Assembly (NCBI RefSeq): GCF_036237275.1
Contig: NZ_CP108352.1
Coordinates: 6,262,001-6,326,000, forward strand
DNA: 64,000 bases
Reading direction: 5' to 3'
Origin: Streptomyces sp. NBC_01353
GTDB lineage: Bacteria > Actinomycetota > Actinomycetes > Streptomycetales > Streptomycetaceae
Below, piece after piece: positions 1 through 8,908 of the stretch (position 1 is the first letter of the stretch; the number at the start of each line of letters is the position of its first letter). The notes under the pieces were generated by a model. The model made no database searches and was not told the DNA's origin. It worked only from the letters and a program-made list of their open reading frames with translations. The translations under genes were made by a program, and so were the position numbers.

Positions 1-1803
1 GGTCTGGTCGGCGGCATGGTCGGTGAGCTGTTCGGCTCGTTCAGCCTGACGGTCACCGCCGCGCTGCTCGCCTCGCTCCTGGTCTCCCTCACCGTCGTCC
101 CGGTCCTCTCGTACTGGTTCCTGCGCGCCCCCAAGGGCACGTCGGCGGACCCGGACGAGGCCCGGCGCCTCGCGGAGGAGAAGGAGAACAAGAGCCGCCT
201 CCAGCGCCTGTACGTCCCGGTCCTGCGCTTCGCGACCCGGCGCCGCCTCACCAGCGTGGCGATCGCGATCGTCGTCCTGGTCGGCACCTTCGGCATGGCC
301 CCGCTCCTGAAGACCAACTTCTTCGACCAGGGCGAGCAGGAGGTCATGAGCATCAAGCAGGAGCTGGCTCCTGGCACCAGCCTCGTGGCGGCCGACGAGG
401 CCGCACAGAAGGTGGAGAAGGTCCTCGCCTCCACCGACGGTGTGAAGGACTACCAGGTCACGGTCGGCTCCTCGGGCTTCATGGCCGCCTTCGGCGGCGG
501 CACGGGCGCCAATCAGGCCTCGTACCAGCTGACGCTGGAGGACTCGGCGTCGTACGAGAAGACGCGCGACGCCATCGACGAGGCCCTCGGCAAGCTCGAC
601 GGCATCGGCGACACGACGATCGCGGCGGGCGACGGCTTCGGCAGCCAGGACCTGAGCGTGGTGGTCAAGGCCTCCGACGCGGACACCCTGAAGAAGGCGT
701 CCGAGGCGGTCAAGGCCGAGGTCGCGAAGCTCGACGACGTCACCGACGTCCAGAGCGACCTGTCGCAGTCCGTGCCCCGGATCTCCGTCAAGGCCAACGC
801 GAAGGCGGCCGACCTCGGCTTCGACGACACGACGCTCGGCATGGCCGTCGCCCAGGCGGTCCGCGGCACCCCCGCAGGCAAGGCGATCCTCGACGACACC
901 GAGCGGAACGTCGTCCTGACCTCGGCGAACCCGGCCACGACGATGGACGGCCTCAAGAAGCTGCCGCTGGGCCCGGTCAAGCTCGGCGACATCGCCGAGG
1001 TCAAGCTGGTCCCCGGCCCGGTCTCGATGACCCGGATCGACGGTGCCCGCGCGGCGACGATCACGGCCAAGCCGACCGGTGACAACACGGGCGCGGTGAG
1101 CACGGCGCTCCAGTCGAAGATCAACGCGCTCGACCTGCCGGAGGGCGCGACGGCCTCCATCGGCGGTGTCTCCGAGGACCAGTCCGAGGCGTTCGTCAAC
1201 CTGGGCCTGGCGATGCTCGCGGCGATCGCGATCGTCTTCATGCTCCTGGTCGCGACCTTCAAGTCCCTGATCCAGCCGCTGATCCTGCTGGTGTCGATCC
1301 CGTTCGCGGCGACCGGCGCGATCGGTCTGCTGGTGGCGACGGGGACCGCGATGGGTGTCCCGGCGATGATCGGCATGTTGATGCTGATCGGCATCGTGGT
1401 CACCAACGCGATCGTCCTGATCGACCTGATCAACCAGTACCGGGCCCAGGGCCTGGGCGTCGTCGAGGCGGTCGTCGAGGGTGGCCGCCACCGTCTGCGC
1501 CCGATCCTGATGACGGCACTGGCGACGATCTTCGCGCTGCTCCCGATGGCGCTCGGGATCACCGGCGAGGGCGGCTTCATCGCCCAGCCGCTGGCGGTGG
1601 TGGTGATCGGCGGTCTGATCACCTCGACGCTGCTGACGCTGCTGCTGGTCCCGACGCTCTACGCGATGGTGGAGCTCCGCAAGGAGCGCCGCGCGAAGAA
1701 GAAGGCGGCGAAGAAGGCGAAGCGCGACGGCTCCCTGGACAACCCCGCCCAGCCGGACGTGACCCCCGCGGACGCGACGCTGCTGGACGCGCTGGACATC
1801 TGA
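1..1803 (+). CDS. RND (HAE1/AcrB-like) efflux permease, C-terminal part
   Basis: This is the last 600 residues of a resistance-nodulation-division efflux permease; the N-terminal half lies before the window and the frame is open at base 1. RND permeases use the proton gradient to export drugs or lipids. Seen: a membrane segment ending in LTVVPVLSYWF, a second one near residues 78-98, a large extracytoplasmic domain of about 280 residues, and a closing bundle of membrane helices (about residues 400-550) with the typical GIVVTNAIVLIDLINQYR and RLRPILMTALATIFALLP segments. The end is a Lys/Arg-rich cytoplasmic tail. Actinobacterial members lack an outer-membrane partner. The substrate cannot be read from the sequence. 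Confidence 0.92.
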   Translation, partial: GLVGGMVGELFGSFSLTVTAALLASLLVSLTVVPVLSYWFLRAPKGTSADPDEARRLAEEKENKSRLQRLYVPVLRFATRRRLTSVAIAIVVLVGTFGMAPLLKTNFFDQGEQEVMSIKQELAPGTSLVAADEAAQKVEKVLASTDGVKDYQVTVGSSGFMAAFGGGTGANQASYQLTLEDSASYEKTRDAIDEALGKLDGIGDTTIAAGDGFGSQDLSVVVKASDADTLKKASEAVKAEVAKLDDVTDVQSDLSQSVPRISVKANAKAADLGFDDTTLGMAVAQAVRGTPAGKAILDDTERNVVLTSANPATTMDGLKKLPLGPVKLGDIAEVKLVPGPVSMTRIDGARAATITAKPTGDNTGAVSTALQSKINALDLPEGATASIGGVSEDQSEAFVNLGLAMLAAIAIVFMLLVATFKSLIQPLILLVSIPFAATGAIGLLVATGTAMGVPAMIGMLMLIGIVVTNAIVLIDLINQYRAQGLGVVEAVVEGGRHRLRPILMTALATIFALLPMALGITGEGGFIAQPLAVVVIGGLITSTLLTLLLVPTLYAMVELRKERRAKKKAAKKAKRDGSLDNPAQPDVTPADATLLDALDI

Positions 1804-2275
1804 CGCCCACGCGGACGCGACCGGAGGCCCGGCGGACACCGATCGTGCCCACCGGGCCTCTGGCGTCGGGCGGGCCTCCGGCGTCCGGCCCGGGTCCCCG
1901 GCATCGGTACGTCCGGAGCCAGGGGCCCGGGTGCTCGCCCCCGGCGCGAGTTGAGCACCCCGCCGCCGCCTCGCAGGGGCGGCGCGGCGCTGCCTGGTCG
2001 TTCCGCCGGGTCTCCGGCGTCCGGCTCGGGTCCCCGGCGTCGGTACGTCCGGGGCCTCCGAGCCCGGGTGCTCGCCCCCAGCGTGAGGCGAGCACCTCGC
2101 CGCCGTCCCGCAGGGGCGGCGTGGCGCTGTCCGGTCGTTCCGCCGGGCCTCCGGCGTCCGGCTCGGGTCCCTGGCGTCGGTACGTCCGGGGCCAGGGGCC
2201 CGGCTGCTCGCGCCCAGCACGAGGCGCCCCCGCACCCGCCGCCCCGCCGCCCCGGCGGCACACCGCGCCCCTGCC
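1804..2275. repeat. Non-coding stretch with three ~136-bp tandem repeats
   Basis: These 472 bases between the RND gene and the converging MFS gene hold no convincing gene. Three degenerate direct copies start near 1874, 2010 and 2147, giving spacings of 136 and 137 bp. Each copy carries the segment CTCCGGCGTCCGGC, then CATCGGTACGTCCGG or CGTCGGTACGTCCGG, then a block ending in GGGTGCTCGC or GGCTGCTCGC. Long open frames cross the area on both strands, but they only translate the repeats into Pro/Gly/Arg-rich sequence and lack ribosome sites. Confidence 0.8.
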
Positions 2276-3511
2276 CTATGCCCCCGGCAGGGTTTGGGGA
2301 AGGGGCGGGGTGGGGGACTTCTCCCGGTCACCGCGACCGGCCGCACCCGAACGGGCTGCCCACGCACCCGCCGCCAGCGCCAGCGCCCCGCACAACGTCA
2401 TCCCCACGAACAGCGGCACCCCCGTCCCCGCGCCGCCCAGGCCCACCAGCGGGGCCACCACCGCGCCCAGGGCGCTCTGGGTCGTGCCCAGGAGCGCCGA
2501 GCCCGTTCCCGCGGCCTCCTCCGGCACCCGCCCGATCGCCAGCGCCGCGGCGTTGCCGATCACGAATCCCAGGCCCCCGCAGACCACCGCGACCAGCGCG
2601 AGGCACACGACCACCGACAGAACGCCCGCCACGGTCGCGACCAGCAGCGCGCCCGAGCCCGCCGCCATCGCCACCAGCCCGCCGGCCAGCAGGCGCTCGG
2701 GGGCCACCCGGCCCACCACCCGCGCGCTCACGGCACTCGCGAGCGTCGCCACGACGGCCCCGCCGGAGAAGGCGACCGACGACGACCTGACGTCGAGCCC
2801 GAGCACGTTCTGCAGCAGGAACGGCGACCCGGCGATGTAGCAGAACAGCGTGCCGAAGGCGAAGGTGAAGGCCAACGTGTACCCCACGTACGCCCGGTCG
2901 CCCACCACGCCCCGCAGCTGCCGCCCCCACTCCGCCAGGCCGCCCGTCCGCCGGCGCTCCTTCGGCAGGCTCTCCGGTACGCCGACCACGACCCCCGCCG
3001 CCACCACCGCGGCGATCGCGGCGAGGACCCAGAAGACCCCTCGCCATCCGAACGCTTCGATGACCGCTCCGCCCGCCAGCGGCGCGACGATCGGAGCGAT
3101 GCCGCCGAGGGCCATCAGGATGCCGATCAGCCGCGCCGCCGCCGCGCCCTCGGTGACGTCCGCGACGACCGCACGGCCGATGACGACCCCGGCCGCCCCG
3201 CTGAAGCCGGTCACGAACCGCAGCGCGACCAGCCACCACAGCCCCGGAGCGAGGGCGCACAGCGCGGTCGCGACGGCGCACACCACCGCCCCGGCGAGGA
3301 GCGGCCCCCGCCTGCCGTAACGGTCCGAGAGCGGCCCGAAGACGAGATGCCCGAGGGTCATTCCGACCAGGAAGGCGGTCAGCGTCAGCTGCACCCCGGA
3401 GGCGTCCGTGCCGAACTCCTCCGCCATCCGCGGGAACGCCGGCAGATACATGTCGGTGGACAGCGGACCGACGAACGACAGCAGCGCGAGCGCGCAGGTC
3501 AGCAAGGCCAT
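2276..3511 (-). CDS. MFS drug exporter, Bcr/CflA family
   Basis: This 411-residue major facilitator protein has about 12 membrane helices and is a drug:H+ antiporter of the Bcr/CflA (DHA1) type. Seen: the family-typical STDMYLPAFP at residues 18-27, and MFS motif A (GPLSDRYGRR, residues 59-68) in the loop between helices 2 and 3. Total length is usual for the family. It is divergent from a MarR-type gene across a 60-bp AT-rich gap, so repression by that regulator, relieved by a drug-like ligand, is the natural inference. The substrate is unknown. Confidence 0.9.
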   Translation of the reverse strand: MALLTCALALLSFVGPLSTDMYLPAFPRMAEEFGTDASGVQLTLTAFLVGMTLGHLVFGPLSDRYGRRGPLLAGAVVCAVATALCALAPGLWWLVALRFVTGFSGAAGVVIGRAVVADVTEGAAAARLIGILMALGGIAPIVAPLAGGAVIEAFGWRGVFWVLAAIAAVVAAGVVVGVPESLPKERRRTGGLAEWGRQLRGVVGDRAYVGYTLAFTFAFGTLFCYIAGSPFLLQNVLGLDVRSSSVAFSGGAVVATLASAVSARVVGRVAPERLLAGGLVAMAAGSGALLVATVAGVLSVVVCLALVAVVCGGLGFVIGNAAALAIGRVPEEAAGTGSALLGTTQSALGAVVAPLVGLGGAGTGVPLFVGMTLCGALALAAGAWAARSGAAGRGDREKSPTPPLPQTLPGA

Positions 3512-3530
3512 GACGATGAGACCCCCAGAA

Positions 3531-3571
3531 GTGGATAGTTATATATTTATAGAGAACGGTAGCATGGTGCC
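3531..3571. promoter_or_regulatory. AT-rich divergent promoter/operator for MarR-MFS pair
   Basis: The 60-bp gap between the divergent genes contains an AT-rich island unusual for this genome. Its core tatatatttata (about 3541-3552) is an imperfect 12-bp dyad with 10 of 12 positions symmetric. It fits a MarR-type operator overlapping both promoters. A TAGCAT box (3560-3565) lies 6 nt before the GTG of the marR-like gene, which suggests a leaderless transcript. Confidence 0.55.
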
Positions 3572-4057
3572 GTGAGCGAGACGGAGAACGACGATGTGGA
3601 CCCCGACCTCTTCCGGGAGGCCCGGGCCCTGACCCCCGCCCTCTACGCCCTCTCCCGCGTCCTGCGTTTCCAGGGCATGGACGAGGCGGGGCTCTGGCGG
3701 CTGCCGCCCTCCGAGCTGGAGCTCATGAGGTACGTCCACGCCGAGCCGGGCGTGACGGTGGGCGTGCTCGCCCGCGAGCTGGGGCTGCACGCGAGCAATG
3801 TGAGCGCGACGGTCCGGGGCCTCGTCAACGGCGGGCTGCTGGAGAAGGAGAAGGACCCGCGCGACCGGCGGGTCACTCGACTGCGGCCGACCGTGAAGGC
3901 GGAGCAGGGCATGGCCCTGATCGAGAACGCCTGGGCGGAGATCTTCGCCGACGCGCTGGCGACGCTGTCGCGGACCGAGCGCGCGGCGCTCGACACGGCC
4001 GTACCGGCCCTGGAGGCGCTCGGCGCGGCCCTCAGGGCCCGCCGCGCGGAAGCATAG
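3572..4057 (+). CDS. MarR-family transcriptional regulator
   Basis: This 161-residue winged-helix regulator starts with GTG. Residues 45-110 show the MarR DNA-binding core: ELELMRYVHAEPGVTVGVLARELGLHASNVSATVRGLVNGGLLEKEKDPRDRR without its flanks, i.e. a recognition helix followed by the wing carrying the DPRDRR signature. Flanking helices would form the dimer interface. Divergent placement next to a Bcr/CflA exporter, with an AT-rich dyad between them, suggests it represses itself and the exporter. The start is supported by a -10-like TAGCAT 6 nt upstream rather than a Shine-Dalgarno site. Confidence 0.9.
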   Translation: MSETENDDVDPDLFREARALTPALYALSRVLRFQGMDEAGLWRLPPSELELMRYVHAEPGVTVGVLARELGLHASNVSATVRGLVNGGLLEKEKDPRDRRVTRLRPTVKAEQGMALIENAWAEIFADALATLSRTERAALDTAVPALEALGAALRARRAEA

Positions 4058-4123
4058 ACACGCCGAAGGGCGCCCCACAACCATGCGGGGCGCCCTTCGG
4101 CGTACGGGACCGGCGCGGCGAGG

Positions 4124-5296
4124 TTACGGAAGCGCGAGCATCCGCTCCAGCGCCAGCTTCGCGAAGCTCTCCGTCTCCTTGTCGACCTCGATCCGGTTGA
4201 CCAGGTTGCCCTCGGCCAGCGACTCCAGCGCCCACACCAGGTGCGGCAGGTCGATCCGGTTCATCGTCGAGCAGAAGCAGACCGTCTTGTCGAGGAAGAC
4301 GACCTCCTTGTCCGGGTGCGCGTTGGCCACGCGGCGGACCAGGTTCAGCTCCGTGCCGATCGCCCACTTCGAGCCGGCCGGGGCCGCCTCCAGCGTCTTG
4401 ATGATGTACTCCGTCGAGCCGACGTAGTCCGCGGCGGCCACGACCTCGTGCTTGCACTCCGGGTGCACGAGCACGTTCACGCCCGGGATCCGCTCGCGCA
4501 CGTCGTTGACCGAGTCCAGCGAGAACCGGCCGTGTACCGAGCAGTGACCCCGCCACAGGATCATCTTGGCGTTCCGCAGCTCCTCGACGGTCAGGCCGCC
4601 GTTCGGCTTGTGCGGGTTGTACAGGACGCAGTCGTCGAGCGACATGCCCATCTCGCGCACCGCGGTGTTGCGCCCCAGGTGCTGGTCGGGCAGGAACAGG
4701 ACCTTCTCGCCCTGCTCGAAGGCCCAGTCCAGGGCGCGCTTGGCGTTCGACGAGGTGCAGATCGTGCCCCCGTGCTTGCCGGTGAAGGCCTTGATGTCGG
4801 CCGAGGAGTTCATGTACGAGACGGGCACGACCTGCTCGGCTATCCCGGCCTCGGTCAGCACGTCCCAGCACTCGGCGACCTGCTCGGCGGTGGCCATGTC
4901 GGCCATCGAGCAGCCGGCCGCGAGGTCCGGGAGGATGACCTTCTGGTCGTCGGTGGTGAGGATGTCGGCCGATTCGGCCATGAAGTGCACACCGCAGAAG
5001 ACGATGTACTCGGCCTCCGGGCGCGCCGCCGCGTCGCGGGCGAGCTTGAAGGAGTCGCCCGTGACGTCGGCGAACTGGATGACCTCGTCGCGCTGGTAGT
5101 GGTGGCCGAGGACGAAGACCTTGTCCCCGAGCTTCTCCTTCGCTGCGCGGGCGCGCTCCACGAGGTCCGGGTCGGAGGGCGACGGAAGGTCGCCGGGACA
5201 CTCCACTCCGCGCTCGCTCTTCGGGTCGGCCTCGCGGCCGAGCAGCAGCAGGGCGAGCGGCGTCGGCTGGACGTCCAGGGGCTGGGCGGTGGTCAC
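4124..5296 (-). CDS. nadA: Quinolinate synthase A
   Basis: NadA condenses iminoaspartate with dihydroxyacetone phosphate to quinolinate, the first committed NAD precursor, using a [4Fe-4S] cluster. Seen: 390 residues; the VLGHHYQRDEVIQFAD segment near the start; and Cys in IVFCGVHFMAES, in HPEC, and in the VCFCST segment, which supply the three cluster ligands. I place the start at GTG 5296 because AAAGGG lies 8 nt before it; GTG 5305, three codons upstream, is also possible. No nadB or nadC is adjacent. The ErpA-type Fe-S carrier gene is divergent next door, which fits NadA's need for a cluster. Confidence 0.95.
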   Translation of the reverse strand: MTTAQPLDVQPTPLALLLLGREADPKSERGVECPGDLPSPSDPDLVERARAAKEKLGDKVFVLGHHYQRDEVIQFADVTGDSFKLARDAAARPEAEYIVFCGVHFMAESADILTTDDQKVILPDLAAGCSMADMATAEQVAECWDVLTEAGIAEQVVPVSYMNSSADIKAFTGKHGGTICTSSNAKRALDWAFEQGEKVLFLPDQHLGRNTAVREMGMSLDDCVLYNPHKPNGGLTVEELRNAKMILWRGHCSVHGRFSLDSVNDVRERIPGVNVLVHPECKHEVVAAADYVGSTEYIIKTLEAAPAGSKWAIGTELNLVRRVANAHPDKEVVFLDKTVCFCSTMNRIDLPHLVWALESLAEGNLVNRIEVDKETESFAKLALERMLALP

Positions 5297-5348
5297 GTCA
5301 CGCACCCTTTCTTTCTACGGAAGACCTTTTCGTCTAAATGACGCTATC

Positions 5349-5356
5349 TATCATAA
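5349..5356 (-). promoter_or_regulatory. Candidate -10 of the nadA promoter
   Basis: On the minus strand GGTTATGAT reads as an extended -10 (TATGAT, plus positions 5350-5355), about 45-55 nt upstream of the nadA start. No good -35 hexamer is visible. The rest of the 270-bp divergent gap toward erpA shows no other clear signal. Confidence 0.4.
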
Positions 5357-5566
5357 CCGCTTCACGTCAGTTTGACGATGTCCATAGTGTCGATGTGACG
5401 AATTCGCGGTCCACGGATCGGATCTTGCCGTTAACCGGTCCGCGAGCGGGTGTGCGAGCATGAAAGGGACAAGACGTGAAAGCCGAGCCTCGCCCGGAAT
5501 GAATCCGGGGCCCCGCCGGTTGCAACCGTCGGCAAGCAGTCTCCGTACAACCCGGGAGAGAAGCAG

Positions 5567-5923
5567 ATGTCCGTATCGGACGAGAAGACCACTGTCAGCG
5601 ACGGCATCCTCCTGTCTGACGCCGCCGCGGGGAAGGTCAAGGCCCTGCTCGACCAGGAAGGCCGCGATGACCTGGCGCTGCGCGTCGCCGTACAGCCCGG
5701 CGGCTGCTCCGGCCTGCGGTACCAGCTCTTCTTCGACGAGCGTTCGCTCGACGGCGACGTCGTCAAGGACTTCGACGGTGTCAAGGTCGTCACCGACCGC
5801 ATGAGCGCCCCGTACCTGGGCGGCGCCTCCATCGACTTCGTCGACACCATCGAGAAGCAGGGCTTCACGATCGACAACCCGAACGCCACGGGTTCCTGCG
5901 CCTGCGGCGACTCGTTCAGCTAA
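5567..5923 (+). CDS. erpA: A-type iron-sulfur cluster carrier (ErpA/HesB/IscA)
   Basis: This 118-residue A-type carrier protein hands Fe-S clusters to apo-enzymes. Seen: the family core LRVAVQPGGCSGLRYQLFFD without ends (Cys at about residue 48), and the C-terminal CACGDSFS giving the second and third cluster-binding Cys. Length is standard. GGGAGAG precedes the ATG. It stands alone, divergent from nadA. Its cytosolic role is likely to serve NadA, the Rieske protein and other clients; actinobacteria use the SUF system for assembly, which is outside this window. The symbol follows the common actinobacterial annotation. Confidence 0.9.
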   Translation: MSVSDEKTTVSDGILLSDAAAGKVKALLDQEGRDDLALRVAVQPGGCSGLRYQLFFDERSLDGDVVKDFDGVKVVTDRMSAPYLGGASIDFVDTIEKQGFTIDNPNATGSCACGDSFS

Positions 5924-5935
5924 GTCGTCGGTCGT

Positions 5936-5985
5936 ACGTACGAAGGCGGCCGCCCCGGAGTTCCGGGGCGGCCGCCTTCGTACGT
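5936..5985. terminator. Strong bidirectional terminator
   Basis: A perfect 23-bp inverted repeat (5936-5958 with 5963-5985) around a 4-nt loop lies between the convergent erpA and the 6003-7436 gene. As is usual in Streptomyces there is no long T run. Position and symmetry point to termination from both sides. Confidence 0.9.
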
Positions 5986-6002
5986 GTGCTGCCGTGTGTG
6001 CC

Positions 6003-7436
6003 TCACTTGCGCGGTACGGGCTCCCCACTCGCGTCCACGACCGTCCGGCCGCCCAGCGGCTGCTCGAGGGTCACCGTCCGGGTGACCTCCACCGCGATGG
6101 CGATGCACGCCCTGCCCGGTTCGATCGGCCGCTCGGTCACCCGTACGGCCACCTTGTCGGCCCGCTCCTTGGTCGTCGCGGTGTACTCGCTGCACACCCC
6201 GCCCCAGAAGGTCACCGACAGCTTCGTGCCGGTGCCGTCGACCCGGTACGACGTGAGCTGCCGCTCGGGCGCCGTGCCCTCGCCCGGATCCTGCGTCGGG
6301 GGCGGCGTCGGACTGGGCTTCGCCGGGGGCGCCAGATGCTCCGGAGCCACCGCCGTCCGTACGACCGTGTACGGCTTCGCGCCGGCCTCCGCCTCCACCG
6401 TGAACAGCCACGACGGTACGAGCGCCCGCTCACCGTCCACGAACTGCGACGCGAGCCCGAAGACCGCGCCGGTGACCGCCAGCTCCTGCGGCTTCGCATC
6501 CGGCTTGCAGGTCGTCGCCGGAGTGTCCGCGCCGCCCTCCGTGCCGGCCGGCGGATCCGTCGCACAGCCGCCGATACCGATCGAGCCCGGCCCCGAGGAC
6601 GTCTTGTTCAGCTCCTCCAGCGCCTTCTCCGCCCCGACCACCGGATAGCTGTCGCTCTTCACCGGGTCCTTCAACTGTCCGCTGCCCGAGACCAGTTCAC
6701 CGCCGGGGCCGACATGGATCCCGGTCGACCAGCCGTACGTCGGCAGCCCGCCGACGACCGGATCGGCGTTGACCACCCGTACCGCGCCCATCAGCTGGCT
6801 GGTGTCCAGCTTGGCGTCCTCCTGGCCGATCGCCTTCAGTACGGGAGTGGCCGCCGCCCTCGCCGCCGCCTCGCTCACCGGCCCACCGCCCGGGGGCTTC
6901 GCCTCGCCCGGAGGCGGGCATGCCTTGCCCTTCAGGCAGGTGTCGCCGACCGGGCCCCCGTCGTACCGCGAGAAGGTCCAGCTGCCCGGCGCCTCGGCGG
7001 CCACGTCGAGCCGCAGCCCGGAGCCGTCCTTCTCCGGGGCGATCTTCCAGACCCCGCCCTCAAGACGCGGCGCGCCCGCGATGCCCAGCGCCTGGGCGAG
7101 CCGGGTCACCTCCGCCGAGGTGACCCGGCCCTCGGGCCGGTGGACCGCGGCCGAGGAGGGCCCATGGGGCAGGGGGTTCTCGGCCTTGTAGACGGCGCCA
7201 CCGCCGTTGGGGTCGGGCTCACCCGGCGCGATACCGGGCCCGCCGTCGCCGCCGCTCTTGCCGTCGAGCCTCAGCGGCGGGGGAGCGGCCGCCCCTGCGG
7301 GCCGGGTGGCATCGCCGTCGGCCGCCGTGGCGGCGAGATACACCCCGCCGCCCCCGACGAGCAGGACGCTCGCCGCCACCGAGGCGACGAGCATCGGCCG
7401 GTGCCGCATCCGCCGGTTCTCCGTACCGCTCACCAC
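6003..7436 (-). CDS. Membrane-anchored extracytoplasmic protein, unknown function
   Basis: I do not recognise a family for this 477-residue protein. It starts with GTG preceded by GAAGGAG. Residues 10-33 (RHRPMLVASVAASVLLVGGGGVYL without its ends) form one membrane segment, so most of the chain would lie outside the cell. A Gly/Pro-rich linker (about 40-100) leads to a mixed alpha/beta region with paired Cys residues (such as DTCLKGKACPP and GGCATDPP), followed by a Pro-rich linker (PSPTPPPTQDPGEG) and a C-terminal segment of about 100 residues. It converges on erpA and is followed upstream by a 68-residue ORF in the same direction. Confidence 0.8.
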   Translation of the reverse strand: MVSGTENRRMRHRPMLVASVAASVLLVGGGGVYLAATAADGDATRPAGAAAPPPLRLDGKSGGDGGPGIAPGEPDPNGGGAVYKAENPLPHGPSSAAVHRPEGRVTSAEVTRLAQALGIAGAPRLEGGVWKIAPEKDGSGLRLDVAAEAPGSWTFSRYDGGPVGDTCLKGKACPPPGEAKPPGGGPVSEAAARAAATPVLKAIGQEDAKLDTSQLMGAVRVVNADPVVGGLPTYGWSTGIHVGPGGELVSGSGQLKDPVKSDSYPVVGAEKALEELNKTSSGPGSIGIGGCATDPPAGTEGGADTPATTCKPDAKPQELAVTGAVFGLASQFVDGERALVPSWLFTVEAEAGAKPYTVVRTAVAPEHLAPPAKPSPTPPPTQDPGEGTAPERQLTSYRVDGTGTKLSVTFWGGVCSEYTATTKERADKVAVRVTERPIEPGRACIAIAVEVTRTVTLEQPLGGRTVVDASGEPVPRK

Positions 7437-7519
7437 ATCGCTCCTTCGTCCCTGACCCGGAAGGCATCTCCCCGGGAGACATCAGTGGGACGGAATGGGC
7501 GAGCGGGTGGTTCCGTCCC

Positions 7520-7726
7520 TCAGTCGCCGTATTCCGAGGTGGCGTCGATCAGCCGCGCCGAGGCGGGCGGGACGACGACACCGTGGATGAGGGCGGGGGA
7601 GACGGGGGCGGGGGCATCGGCCGCCGGAACCACCCAGTGGGGGGCCATGCGCGCACTGTCGCCGCGCAGCTGGGCCAGGCTGAACTCGGACTCCTGATGC
7701 TCACGAGGAGCGGGGTACGTGGACAT
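7520..7726 (-). CDS. Small hypothetical protein (68 aa)
   Basis: This short ORF begins with ATG at 7726 and encodes a soluble, Pro/Ala-rich protein with no membrane segment and no motif I recognise. Codon third positions are GC-rich like those of its neighbours. It sits 83 bp upstream of the 6003-7436 gene in the same direction and divergent from the sugar kinase. There is no clear Shine-Dalgarno site, so it may be translated from a short leader or may not be real. Confidence 0.55.
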   Translation of the reverse strand: MSTYPAPREHQESEFSLAQLRGDSARMAPHWVVPAADAPAPVSPALIHGVVVPPASARLIDATSEYGD

Positions 7727-7858
7727 ACGCGCACCGTACGCACGCCATGACTCCGGGGAAAAGACCTACTCTGGGGTAGTTTCCACTGTTCGGCAGGGCG
7801 CCTCCCGCCCGGTAGCGTGAACTGTCAACCCCTTTCCGTCCCGCAGGAGCGCCCAGCC

Positions 7859-8833
7859 GTGCGTATCGCAGTCACCGGCTCCATCGCCACCGACCACCTC
7901 ATGACCTTCCCCGGACGGTTCGCAGACCAGCTCGTAGCGGACCAGCTCCACACGGTCTCCCTCTCCTTCCTCGTCGACAACCTCGACATCAGAAGGGGAG
8001 GCGTCGGCCCGAACATCTGCTTCGGCATGGGCCAGCTCGGCGGCAACCCGATCCTGGTGGGGGCCGCGGGCTACGACTTCGACGAGTACCGCGCCTGGCT
8101 CGACCGCCACGGCGTCGACACCGGCTCGGTGCGGATCTCCGAGGTCCTGCACACCGCCCGGTTCGTCTGCACCACGGACAAGGACCACAACCAGATCGGC
8201 TCCTTCTACACCGGCGCGATGAGCGAGGCCCGGCAGATCGAGCTGAAGTCGGTCGCCGACCGCGTCGGCGGCCTCGACCTGGTCCTGATCGGCGCCGACG
8301 ACCCCGAGGCGATGCTGCGCCACACGGAGGAGTGCAAGACGCGGGGGATCGCCTTCGCCGCGGACTTCTCGCAGCAGATCGCGCGGATGGGCGGCGACGA
8401 GATCCGCACCCTCCTCGACGGCGCGACCTACCTCTTCTCCAACGAGTACGAGAAGGGCCTCATCGAGTCCAAGACGGGCTGGAGCGACGCGGAGATCCTG
8501 GACCGGGTCGGCCATCGGGTCACCACCCTCGGCTCGCGCGGTGTCCGTATCGAGCGCGTGGGCGACCCGGTCATCGAGGTCGGCTGCGCGGAGGAGGATG
8601 CGAAGGTCGACCCGACGGGCGTCGGCGACGCGTTCCGCGCGGGCTTCCTGACCGGTCTGTCCTGGGGCGTCAGTCTGGAGCGCGCGGCCCAGGTCGGCTG
8701 CATGCTCGCGACGCTGGTGATCGAGACCCTGGGTACCCAGGAGTACACGCTGCGCCGCGCGAACTTCATGGAGCGCTTCACCAAGGCGTACGGCGACGAG
8801 GCCGCGGCCGAGGTCCAGGCGCACCTCGCCTGA
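7859..8833 (+). CDS. PfkB-family carbohydrate/nucleoside kinase
   Basis: This 324-residue ribokinase-like (PfkB) kinase transfers phosphate from ATP to a sugar or nucleoside. Seen: an N-terminal AVTGSIATDHLMTFPG, an RRGGVGPNICFGMGQLGG segment for substrate binding, and the second PfkB signature DPTGVGDAFRAGFLTG with the catalytic Asp in GVGDAF. I use GTG 7859 because AGGAG stands 9 nt before it; the frame is open 14 codons further up. The substrate is not readable; adenosine-kinase-like enzymes are closest in my memory. It converges on the cysteine desulfurase gene. Confidence 0.88.
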   Translation: MRIAVTGSIATDHLMTFPGRFADQLVADQLHTVSLSFLVDNLDIRRGGVGPNICFGMGQLGGNPILVGAAGYDFDEYRAWLDRHGVDTGSVRISEVLHTARFVCTTDKDHNQIGSFYTGAMSEARQIELKSVADRVGGLDLVLIGADDPEAMLRHTEECKTRGIAFAADFSQQIARMGGDEIRTLLDGATYLFSNEYEKGLIESKTGWSDAEILDRVGHRVTTLGSRGVRIERVGDPVIEVGCAEEDAKVDPTGVGDAFRAGFLTGLSWGVSLERAAQVGCMLATLVIETLGTQEYTLRRANFMERFTKAYGDEAAAEVQAHLA

Positions 8834-8908
8834 CGCCGAGGGCTCTGCCCACACCCCCGGCCCGGACGGCGCACGCCGCTCGGGCCGCGGGGCCCGGGCG
8901 GCGACTCG

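Noticed and set aside
1845-2840. Plus-strand frame through the tandem repeats
   Set aside because: It only translates the repeats and then runs antisense into the MFS gene.
2294-3538. 414-codon plus-strand frame opposite the MFS gene
   Set aside because: It is the shadow of a clear Bcr/CflA exporter; the product is Arg/His/Gln-rich with no recognisable domain.
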